A DNA stretch of 64,000 nt from Zygaena filipendulae (Eukaryota > Arthropoda > Insecta > Lepidoptera > Zygaenidae), in the NCBI GenBank assembly GCA_907165275.2, contig OU015655.1, forward strand, positions 8,816,501-8,880,500, written 5' to 3'. The position numbers and the translations under genes are program-made. The notes under the pieces are model-generated. The model was not told where the DNA came from. It saw nothing but the letters and a program-made list of their open reading frames with translations, and did not search any database. Positions 1 to 12,400 of this stretch are shown piece after piece (position 1 is the first letter of the stretch; the number at the start of each line of letters is the position of its first letter).

Positions 1-339
1 TTGAAGAAGTAGACGAAGAGATTTTTAAGAAGCATTGTCATTGGCAATTTATAATTATAGACGCCATTATTAAAGAAAAATAAGAAGAATATTATATTGA
101 TTGAAACTGGCTAAATGCATTATATGCGAAAGTCCATAAAAAAGAAGAAAGAAAGGATTGTGTTACTATATGAAAAATATTCTACAATCGCGACCCCTAG
201 TGGAACCAATTGGTAGGTATACTAAAAAAAAGTGCAATCAGAAATTAATCAAAATTCAAGATGGCTATGTGTCACAATGGTGCCCTGCTGTGTTGTCGTT
301 AACTTTATTTATTTTGTGTGAAAATTGTGTTTTTCTACC
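1..339 (+). promoter_or_regulatory. 5' flank and probable 5'UTR of DIP2
   Basis: This AT-rich stretch lies directly upstream of the DIP2 start codon. I see no convincing core promoter, so the transcription start cannot be placed. The sequence just before the ATG is a good initiation context (A at -3, G at +4). The small open frame at 158-352 reads across the DIP2 start in another frame and shows no recognisable family, so I do not call it a gene. Confidence 0.4.
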
Positions 340-424
340 ATGGCTGACATAAGTGTTGATATATCAAAGTTGCCTGACGAGATAAGAGATAAATTAGCGG
401 AACTAGATCTGGAGTTATCTGAAG
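340..424 (+). CDS. DIP2: DIP2 coding exon 1 (start codon)
   Basis: This exon encodes MADISVDISKLPDEIRDKL and continues to LELELSE-type residues, the hallmark DIP2 N terminus that opens the DMAP1-binding region. The ATG at 340 has A at -3 and G at +4. The exon ends with the first base of a glycine codon before a GTGAGT donor (phase 1), and exon 2 completes that codon. Confidence 0.93.
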
Positions 425-3400
425 GTGAGTAAAACAAGTCTAGAATTCTGTTAAATCAATAATTTATAAATTTTTATATTTTTCATAAATGCTGCTATCA
501 CCATATTTTTTGATCCTTATTCCTGAATTTTGCTGTTATTTCTGCAGTTTTTTTCATATTGTTGATTTGTGTATTGGCGCAAACAGCTGATTTTTTGTGG
601 AATTAAAATAGGAATAAATTCGTAGAGTAGGTAACAATCAGATTGTTCCAATAAAACGATAGGCTTTACGTCTAGGTGATAGATTTAATGTATTATGAAA
701 TTGTTTAGTGTTCCACTATTTATCTGGCATACCCTGTAGGAAATGCACTAATAATCTAAATATTATATCAATAAATTTAAGTCATTGATAAAAAAAGATG
801 TTCGAATTCGTATTCTTATTGTATTCTTTGAAACTAAACCGTTTCATGTCATAACTTGATCGGAAACTAGTATTCATTGCCATGGAAGTGTCTCCTAAGC
901 CATATCATGTAGTCTCTTGATATAAAATATGATTGACACCTATTTATTTTTGATGAAAAGTTGGATAGAATTTGTTGAATGATGGTGAGAAAAGATGACA
1001 GCTTGACTAAATATTTGTAGGAATAACATACCTAGGTATCTTTGTATGGAGATAAGAAATCAATTATAAAAAATTATATGATGATTTGCTGTTGGCTATT
1101 TGATTTAAGTAATATTTTTAAAAGTTGCAGGGAGAAGTAAAAGTATTATTTTTGGGAAAAAAGTACTGTGTAAATAAGTTAGTAAGTACTGTGTCCATAA
1201 GTGAATTGCACAGTTTTCTGAGTTATTTCCATAAATATAGGAACTTTAAATTCCAAAATGCATTCAACATAAAGTAAAGCAAAGTGGTTCAACTGCCTGT
1301 TAAGTAAATTAGATTGACAAATAGACAAATAGAAAGGAATTGAAAAAAGCTCAAATAGCTTAGACTGTAGAGAAGAGTAGTTCAATTTTGAATCGTTAAT
1401 TACCAAGTTCAAAACAGTGGCGAAGATACCATATAACCCGATTCCCACTGGCTTCCCTTCAAAAGTTTGGAATGTAACCACTCTCTCTACCGTAATTGAG
1501 AAATGGCTTAATCAGTAATTTATTTTAAAAGTAGAAAATTATTACAAAATGTTTACACCATTTCAAAAGTAGAGAATTATTAAATAAAAACAAATAAAAT
1601 AAAACATTACAAAACGCCTTCACATTAAGTCAACAATACTTGCTCTTCAATGTTTAACAATGTAAAGTAACTTGTAGGCACGATCAGCTTTTTGGCAGTT
1701 AAACTTGTATACAAATAAACGTCATGAATGACGTCACATCTCGAGGTCACTTCAAACCCCAGTAGAACTCTGGCAAGCCGACGAAAATCGAGTTATGACA
1801 GAGACAGTGATAGAAAATGTGTGCACGTGAGCGAGATGGAGGATTATACTATCATTGCTATCGCTTGTAGAAATTCGTAACGAATCGGACATTTGTTTTG
1901 ACTGTTGACACTTTACAGACAATTTGACGTTTGCATAATGCACCTGCATTTTTCCATGAATCCTTAAATTTATATTTGAATTTATTAGTTAGTTTCACAT
2001 ATTAAATTTTATTTCTTGGTATAAAATAATGATTAGTGTTGTATTGTAGTTGGAGTTATTTATTTGTGTTGTTTGTAGTGATAGTGAAAGCAGTTAGTAG
2101 GTAGACGTACGTTGTAATTAGGTATTCCGCCGGTAAGTAGATAGTTTATTATGTAAAAATTAAGTACCATTTAAAGTTGATTTGCATTAGGTATACCTGC
2201 ATTGCAAGACAATTGCAATACCTCAGTGCCTATACGTATAATAAAAGTGGACTAAAGTGTGCTAATCACAGATTTTCAGTAAGGACTCAGACTGCGTGCC
2301 CGCGCCCGGTTTAGGTAACATTTTTTTTGTTCTGGGTTACCTCTCTCAATATTAGGACCATCGCTGTATCTACTGTACACATCTGAAGTCCCAGAAACGG
2401 ATAATGTTATGACAGCCACTTTCGCAGATGACACTGCTGTACTAACATCAGATGAGGATCCAATTTTGGCATCAAAGACACTACAAGCACACTTAAATAA
2501 AACACACACTTGGATGAATAATTGGCGAATTAAGGCTAGTGCAAGTAAATCTAACAACATAACCTTCACACTGAGAAGGGAAGACTGTCCTGCTGTAACA
2601 TTGGGTGGAGAAGTACTGCCACATAACAAAGTAGTTAAATATCTTGGTTTCTACTTAGACCGGAGACAAACCTGGAAAATGCACATCCAAAAAAAGCGAG
2701 AAGAACTGTGGTACAGATATAAATCGTTGGAGTGGCTTCTGGGCAGGAAGTCTAACCTATCAGTCAACAAAAAACTACTAATTAATAAAGCCATTCTAAA
2801 GCCGATCTGGACCTATGGAATTCAGTTATGGGGAACAGTTAAAACCTCCAACACGGAAATACTGCAACGATTCCAAAATTGTGTACTGAAAGACATAGTA
2901 AATGCTCCTTGGTTTAATAGAATGGAGGATATACACCATTACCCAAAGGTTCCTACTGTGAAAGAGGAAATAAGCAGCATGACTAAAACCTATGGAGAAA
3001 GGATAAACACTCACAAAAATCGACTTGCACAAGCCCTGACTAGACCACTGGACAAAAGACGCCTAAAGAGACATCACATATGGGACTCAATGAGCTCATA
3101 GTTTCCACGCAATAGGCATTCCAATGATGGTTGGCTATGCCTCAAACGCGAATATCACACAAAACAGCTGCTTATGGTCCCTGGACCGATGGCATGCTTA
3201 AATAAGGAGGAAAAAAAAAAACCTCTCTCAATATTTCACCCTTCGCCACTGGTTCAAAATGAGAGATAATCTGCAAGAAAAAATAGCTGATCCTAAGTAA
3301 ACTTAATATTGCAAAAAATGTCACTTAAATCAATTAGCCTCTCAAAAACAATAATTATAGCTTCCAAATTATTCATTAACTAACTGTTCCCTGCAGTTTC

Positions 3401-6400
3401 ATCCAGGTTAATTTCAGATACAATACAATATAGCCTATGTTACTCAGGGATAATGTAGCTGAATGAAAGAATTTTTGGAATTAGTCCAGTAGTTTTTGAG
3501 TTAAATCGTTACAAACAAACAAAAAATCAAATCTTTCCTCTTTATAATATTAGTCTAGATATGTCTGTTTGCTGAGTTGTAACTAATTTGTTTGAAATGT
3601 ATGATATCAATAAACTAAAACAATCTACTTACTAATATTGATAAATAATTAAGTATATTTTAAACTATATAATGATTTATTTTGCAAATTGGGTGCTTTT
3701 ATTTAAAATTATTATAACAAATAATGGTCACCAACTATAAAACTAATAGTTTTTATGAAGTAACTAGCTGTGCCCCGCGGTTTCACCCGCGTGAAACGTT
3801 TTTTATATAACAACTTTTTTCCCGACATCCAATCTAAATAAAAAAATTAGTATGTATACTATATATGTAGCTCTAGACTAAGTTTAATCTATCTGTGAAA
3901 ATCGCAATCCTTTCAGTAGATTTGGAAAGACAGACAGACACAAAAGAATTTTAAAAACTTTTTTGTGGTTGGTTACTCTTCTTCTATCACCTGTCAATTT
4001 TTGTTAAAAATATTCAATGTACAGAACCACAGATTCTGCTATTTTATTATAGTATAGTTTACTAGCTGTGCCCCGCGGTTTCACCCGCGGTAAAATCGGA
4101 GTTCCCGCGGGAATCCAGCTCCTATGTGCCTTAGTGTTATGTTATATAGCCTATAACCTGCCCAGCCGGGCTAAGATGCGCAAGACGACAAAATTTTATC
4201 GAGCCATTTTATCGATTCTCGTCGACATATTGTATGGCTTTGTCGACGAGAATCGATAAAATGGCTCGATAAAATTTTGTCGTCTTGCGCATCTTAGCCC
4301 CCCAGGAGTATGGACTATAATCGTACCAAGTTTGGTAAAAATCCCTTCAGTAATTTTTGACCCATGCGTGCATATACAGACAGACAGACAGACTGACAGA
4401 CAGACAAAAAATTTACTGATTGCATTTTTGGCATCAGTATCGATCACGATTCATCCTCCAATATTAATTTTAAATATATATTCAATGTACAGAATTGACC
4501 TCTCTAAAGTTTTATTAAATGTATAGATATAGATAGATAGTTCACAGTACAATAGTAAGTGTGAAGTCTAAAACTGAACTGTTTTTCTAGGTAATTAATA
4601 AAAAGAACTAACTCAACCATGACTCTACTTATGACTAAACACTTTAAATAAGTCTGCCAGTATTAAGTCTCCATGCTAATAATGCTTATTTCATTTGTGT
4701 ACTTGTACTGCTTGGCGAATATTTTATTTATGATTTACTATTATGAAAATATAAGCGAATTAACCATTGTTGGCTTTTAAAAAAATGTTTAAAAAATTAT
4801 AAATGGAGGTAGAGGTTCACTCATAGACAGAGAAAGACAACTATTGGGACTATTATTTCGGAAGATCATTTCGGACTATTGATGTTTTCTAATACTGTAG
4901 AAGTCATTCTCATGATACATCTGTATAGATCAGATTTAGGCATTTCCGAGTCTAAACCAAAATTGTTATATGTGTAAAAAACTACTTTTGCGAATGTTTC
5001 CGTTTTGTGTTTAATGTATTATTGCTTCTTTTTATGTATATTGTTTGTCTCCAACATTAGCACCAACATTTTATAAATGCATTCTTTTCAATTTAGAGTT
5101 TTAATGAAATGATTCGTATACATGCAAAGGAACATGTCCAAAATAGTTCTTACCTTGCCCATATTTTTTTTAAAATATTGACCTGAAATAGTTAACTATC
5201 TGCATAATACCTACTGATTTTTATAAATCTGTTCTGTAGCTTACACATAATAATATGTTGACAGCTTCTAAAGCTTATTCTAAGACAAACCTGGTAAAGT
5301 TACATCCCATCAAAAACAAACTTGTAAAAAATCCAAGTCTCGCAACTCAGTTCTTCTACATTAAAAAGTTGTGAGATCAATGTAATACCAAGTCGGTTAA
5401 TTTATTCAGTGCCTACTTAAGGGTCCTTCTGTCTAAAGTTATCATGTTATAAGCTAATCTAATAACATTTTATAGTGACCATATCAAATTTAAAAATCTT
5501 TTATGTTTTAGATAGATTGATTGGCTTGGCGATCACGTGAAAACACAATATATCTCACATGTAATACATAATTATGGTTCTAAACAATCTAATTTAATTA
5601 TAATATGTATTACTTGTGAGATACATTGTGTTTTCATGTGATCGCCAAGCCAATCAATCTATTTAAAACATAAAAGATTTTTAAATTTGATATGGTCACT
5701 ATAAAATGTTATTAGATTAGCTTATAACATGATAACTTTAGACCGAAGGACCCTTAAGTAGGCACTGAATAAATTAACCGACTTGGTATTACATTGATCT
5801 CACAACTTTTTAATGTAGAAGAACTGAGTTGCGAGACTTGGATTTTTTACAAGTTTGTTTTTGATGGGATCTCATTTCTTTTTGTAAATGGTCTTCCTCC
5901 TTTGAGCAATTTAGTCTATTTTAATAACTTGAAAGATTTTTTCTTGCTTTTTCATTCCGTTGACCATTGTACCTTTGAACATAATTATGTCTAGGTAACT
6001 ATGTATCTACACTTTATATCTAGGTAGGTAACTAGCTACACTTATTATTATTATTTATTAATATCTGGGCAACCGAGCTTCGCTCGGCTTAAATAGCTGT
6101 TCCCCGCGGTTTAACCCACGTTAATTTCGGAGATCCCGCGGGTATTCTGAGATAAAAGTACTTACTACCCTATGACCTTTCCTGTACCCTTGACAACGTG
6201 TAGTATGCAATAATTAATTCACCCGCGTTGATATCAGAGTTCGCGCGGGAATTCCAGAAATGAATCCTAGCTAGATCGATTTATGGCCCCCGAAATCCCC
6301 TGTATACAAAATTTCATGAAAATCGTTGGAGCATTCAGATTAGGGTAATTTTATCTCGGAATTCCCGAAGGATCTCCGAAATTAACGCTGGTGAAATCTC

Positions 6401-9400
6401 ATGACATTTTGCATGCACGTTGTCAGGGGTAAAGAAAACCTAGGGATATAGGGTACTTACTAACTACTTTGCATTTCTGAATTCCCGCGGGATCTCCGAA
6501 ATTATCGCGGGTGAAACCGCAGGGAACAGCTAGTCTCATATATTTATATGGGATTACAAAGTTATTTGTGCAGTTGGTACATATAACTGCATATATAACT
6601 TTGTAATTCCATACATTTATATGGGATTACAAAGTTATTTGTGCAGTTGGTACATATAACTGCATATGTAACTTTGTAATTCCATACATTTATATGGGAT
6701 TACAAAGTTATTTATGCAGTTGGTGTATCTAGAAAACTGTACCGAAATTGCAAAATATTTCAATTTTTCCTTGATTTATACAATAAACACTAATTGTATT
6801 CTAAATTTCAAACTTCTATGTCTGCTAGAAGTGCCTTAGAGTTTTGATGATCGGTCAGTGAGTGAGTGAGTGACCTACAAAATTAAGAAACTTTGACTAG
6901 TTATAATTCTTAAACTACTGGTTCAAATCGAATGAAATTTAAATTATACCGTCTTTATACAATACCTGCTTGTTTACTAAAAATTCAGGCTTCTAGTTTT
7001 ATCCACAACGAAGTTATAGGGGGTCGAAAATGGCCTGAATTGCTTCGAGAAAAGGATAGTACGGCCGTGCCGCTTTTGTTGCTCGACTTGGCGGGGGCAC
7101 TGCCGTGCCCCCAGATTATGTGTGTATATAAATTCAAATCATAAATATTTGGGCATGACATGACTAATGACTTCAGGATTTCAATGTTTACTATAGTAGA
7201 TTTCTCAAGTTTACTATAGTGTACAAGACTTCCTATTGACTATTAATTTGTGTTTATTAATTTCTTCATTGACATTAACATTTTGAAATTACATTCGTTT
7301 TGACATTTAATTATTGTGATGAATTGATTGAATTCTCAGAAGAATAACTTGAGATTGAATTTAATATATTTTGCATGTCACTCATTGTCATTGGCACAAT
7401 TACTTAAAAGTTGCCATTTAATAAAAAAGAAGAAGAAGAAAAAGAAGACTAGACATTAGAACTTGAACCAAAATTAACAATGTACCCATCTTTTAGAACA
7501 ATGTCTTATGCAAATAAATGATAATTATTATTAATGAAACCCCTAAAATTAGGGCCTAAATAGTAGTAAAACTTATTCATTTTGCTCTATTTAACACTTC
7601 TGTACCTGCATAAAATATTGAACATAGCTAAACTCCGTAAGTTGTAGAAAATAGCAAGTTATTCTATTAAGCTTGATTTGTAACGTCTGCACTCAGAGTC
7701 GTTTTAACGATTACCTACTTAATTTTAAGTGATCGTCTCTGAGTGCGGCCGTAAGTCAACAAAGTAAATCTATTTCACACTAGTTGTACTCCGCGGTTTC
7801 ACCCGCGTTTATTTCGGAGATCCCGCGGGAGTTCCGGAATAATAAGTACCCTAGTCCTTCTCTGTACCCCTGACAACGTGTATGCAAAATTTAATGAGGT
7901 TCGGATGAGCCGTTTAGGCGTGAAAGCATAACAGACAGACAGACCAAGTTACTTTCGCATTTATAATATAAGTATGGAGTATACATTATGGTATAGATAT
8001 TTAACACGCCCAGACTGGAAAGTGGCACCCCATGATCATCACACAAAGTTCAGGTCGTGTTTACTAACAGGTCTATTTTTTTTATGTAAGTAGTTAATCA
8101 AATACCCTTACATAGGATCACGAATTTTGATGTTGATATAACCACGTAACTATACCAGTTAGCCACCTGATAGAATTATCTACTTATTTTTAACGCGCGT
8201 TAACGCAATGAAGAGGAATTGGGGAATACAGTCGCAGCCTTTACTCACATTCATCAATTAAAACTCTGTTTTGTATCACTACAAAAGTGCATCTACATAC
8301 ATACTTATGTAGGAGGCGCAAACGCGCTGTTCCATCGATAGTCGATACACAAAGGCTTCGTCGTCGCGTCGGCTGCGCGCAGAAACGCCGCGGTGTGTAT
8401 GGGCCCATAATTCGCTGAAGCCGGCACGGGCGCGACGCGGCGCACACGCACTCACATAGGCTGTTATTGCGAAAGCATGACGCATCACAAACCCGTTTGT
8501 TGTCATGACGCGGGCGCGGTGGCCAGTCGGCGGATCGTGGCCGCAATTGCACTTCTTTAGCAAATAATTTGTTATAAAATCTAAAGTTTCACTTCATTCT
8601 CAAGGTAAAATATATAATGTAAGCTGCTTTGCTTTGGTAGGTATTTTAATTATTTGTTATGTGTCCAAATATTCAGTAAGTTTAAATGTGAAACGCATTG
8701 CATTTTTATGATGACAACAATAATTAAGGTTCTTCAACGTTGTCCTTCCGTATAAGTATAATCAATATTATATAAGCAAGAAATATCAGGATCAGACAAA
8801 ATCGCCCTCATTGTGTACTTAGTACTTGCATGTATTTAACGTTGGTTAACGATTTTACAACTAAAGCTCGATTTAAATAAAATGAAAGAGACAATTTGAA
8901 CCTTGATGAGAATCTTGAAATTCGTATACCAGAATTCGAACTTTATCTCGAATCCACTTCAGGTGTATGAAAGTTGCGTCCATGGTCTTAGTTTCGGCCT
9001 AAACCGAAACCGAAACTTACTTAAACATATTAAAATTTTCAATTATACTGAAATCTAGTTTATTTTTCACACATTTTTTGCCCATACGATATATTAAAGG
9101 GTAGTGGAGAAAAATAAAAGAATAAGCGTATCTATATAACGATATATTTATATGATAAACATGTTAAAAAACTTACTCTTGGACATAAAATTCATTCAAA
9201 GTAATATCTGAAACGAACATGGTTACGTTCGTTAATAGGTTTATTAGGTGTCGCTTACAAATTAAACTCTACATAACAAATTTCAATAACTACTCATTAT
9301 TATTTTTTATTGAAGTGAAATAATATTCAAATGTACAACAAAAAAAAACCACATAGGTAGTTAGGTACTTATTTAATATAGGTGAAATATAACCTCGACA

Positions 9401-12400
9401 GTCGAATTAGCATGAGCAACGATGGACGGTGGTTATACTCTCTTTGGTGGCGAACTCAACTAAACCGGCGACACCGGACACGGCGGGCGACAATGAGTTA
9501 ATAGCGATGTTAGCAGAACGATGCACAACAATTTACGAACACTGACTTTCGGTGCGGCTGAAAGTTTTGACCAGTTGACCGAAACCAAATTAAGGCCGAA
9601 AGTAGATTTTAAGGCTAAAACTAACCGAAACCGAAATTTCGGTCGGCGACTAAGTAGAACACTACAGTTTGTTCAACAAGTTCAGGACATTATAGACCGA
9701 GATCCTTCAAAGTCCACAACGGCTATCGCGAGAGACCTTCATGTTCTGAGAGTGAGGGCACTATTTGAAATCTGCGAAGACCTTCGGTACAAGCCGACGT
9801 GATGGGCAGTTTATGTCAGTACTCGGAGTCCGTGATTAATCCGAGCAAAACGACTTTTGAACAAGCTGAAACATCCTGAAAGTCCGGACATGCTCGCATT
9901 TGTGCTCGCGAAAAAATTTTTAACCATGAACAGGACCATAAACTAAAACGGTGAAATGAGAAATGGTTAGGTTCTAAATATTCAGACGTTCCCCATGTTA
10001 TGCACACAAAGTTTCCCGTAACTGTTATGGTTTTGGGAGTGGTGAGCAATGAAGGGCACGTCATGCCGCCTCACTTCTTTCTTCAAGAGCTTCGGGGGTG
10101 TTGCTGCCTTCACCGAGGTTTTAGAGACTGTTGTTAAACCGTGGATATAGACTGGAGTGCGCGGTCAGAGGCCATACGTATTCCAACAGGACTCTGCTTC
10201 TTCATAGAAACCCATGACGACTCAATATTGGATGTCCAACCAAGAATCTGCATGATCACATTATCCCAAACTTACGGTCATCAACTCTACAGACCTGAAT
10301 CTTATGGATTTCTACGTATGGGGCGTTGTTAAACAAGACTCCAATAAACCTCCTCATAGCACGTTTAAATCCCTTAAAACTACTATTACCATAGTTATTA
10401 CCCAAATGAATAAAGATCATTTGATTCAGGCATGCAGAGGTTTCTGACAGCGAATCTAGGCTGTTATTGCCGCAGAAGGCGAATTTATTGAATAATTGTT
10501 TAGCTTAACATTTCAATTTTTTTTAGAATTATCAACAATTTAGTTTTAATATCAGTATGACCGCAAATACCTTACTTATCCTGTATATTCTAATAAACAC
10601 GCTAACTCGCGCACGCTTGAACCTTACGAGACCACTGTATAAATTTCAGTTTTTGTTTGTTCGTATTTTAGGTGCTGCCATACCTTTCATTTCTGATATA
10701 ACTGTCAACATTGCTTGCACTTGGGTGAAGGTTATAGGCATAGTAAATTAGGAGTTCCTGCGGTCTGAAAATATCCCGGGTGTAACAGGTGCCCACTGTT
10801 TCACCCGCGTAGCTTATATTATAATTACTAGCTGTCCCGCGCGATTGCACCCGCGATCCCCCCATTTTCACCCCCTTATGGGTAACATCTCGGAAATGTC
10901 ACTATTATCGGATGCCTACGTCATACATAGAGAGGCCCTCTATGATCAGCGATTAAGGCTATGCGTTGATCCATCAGTCATTAAGGACAAATAATTTTAT
11001 ATATATAGATAATCAATATTTGTTTTGTTCGTATATTATTTACTGCCGTACCGTTTATCCGATTGTGATAAAACTGAAATCTTACCAGATCAAAATTTTT
11101 GGGATAATGTTGTCAATAGCGGATTCATTAAATACTAGCTGTGCCCCGCGGTTTCACCCGCGGTAATTTCGGAGTTCCTGCAGGAATTCCGAGATAAAAA
11201 GTACCCTATATTCTTCTCTGTACCCCTGACAACGTGCATGCCAAATTTCATCCAAATCCGTTCAGCCTTTTTTGCGTGATTGCGTAACAAACATCCACAC
11301 TTTTACATTTATAATATTAGTAGGATTTAAAAAAAAAACCCTGATTTCATCTCTGACTCAACTGATGATCATCAAAATTCTAAGGGTAATTCCTAATATC
11401 CTAGAAAGCTGAAATTTGGTATGTAATTGTATGTAAATTATAAAACTTGGAAATTTTATCCTCTAACCCCTTATACTAGGGGATGGAAGTTTGTATGAGA
11501 CCTCTGCAGTTTTGACGTTAGAGGTCTGAAAATGGAGCTAGAGGATAGAGATAGGCTATATTATATTGACGTCAAAAAGAGCCATTTTATGGGCCAAATT
11601 TGAATAAAGGATTTGACTTTGATTTTTACTTTATAAAAAAGGCGCGTCTGGTGTGCAAGGAATAAAAAAAAAGAAAAACAAATTGTCACAAGCAACTTAC
11701 AAAAAGAAATGAAATCCCACCAGTAACATTTTCATGTAAAATGTTGCCAAGACGAAACCATATCACTCGCACTGTACAACTTGCAACTCTACACGCCCTA
11801 ATTCTACAACTTCATAAACTTTACGCCTTAGTCAAAATATGTGGCTTGGCCATTTCGCTACATTCACATGGGCGTAAGGTGAAAAATCTATCCACTGTTT
11901 ATTAAGTACTTTTTGATTATACAATAGTTCTTATAGTAACGAAACGACTAAGCCACATACATATATTTTGACTAGAGTGCAGAGTTTGTGAAGTTAGGCG
12001 TTGTAGAGTTAGGGCGTGTAGGGTTAAAAGCTTGGTCCTACATCAGATCTTATAACTTTTTGACAGTGCGAGTCATATGGTCTCGTCTTGGCAGCATTTT
12101 ACATGTAAATGTTTTTGGTGGGATCTCTGTTTACACGAATACTTTCCGCACTGTATCCTACTTGAATGACAATTTGTGTGATTAGGTTAAAACCACAATA
12201 AGGTCCCGTTGTGACTCTGAAGTGTGTAAACATATCTTACTGGCGGTTTGCCTGCGACTCCGCTCGCGTGCTGCAAAGATCATATAATCACTACGTTTTA
12301 AGATATGGGACTCCCATACTGTGAAATGGAATGACGCGAATTGTCAAAATTTTTGCCCTAGCAATCATGGCCGATTCCCACACAAATAGTGCTGTTCTGC

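Noticed and set aside
2276..2629. Minus-strand 117-codon frame opposite the LINE
   Set aside because: It is an antisense shadow of the reverse-transcriptase frame and of the target sequence.
4378..4410. CAGACAGACAGACTGACAG run as a CRISPR-like or regulatory array
   Set aside because: It is a four-base microsatellite that belongs to the tail of the CCCCGCGG-type repeat, as in several other copies.
5794..5994. Small plus-strand open frame near a foldback element
   Set aside because: It overlaps the right arm and end of foldback element 1 and has no recognisable protein sequence.
8241..8563. Two minus-strand open frames with arginine- and alanine-rich sequence
   Set aside because: They overlap in different frames over a CpG-rich patch; the composition explains their openness and no family is recognisable.
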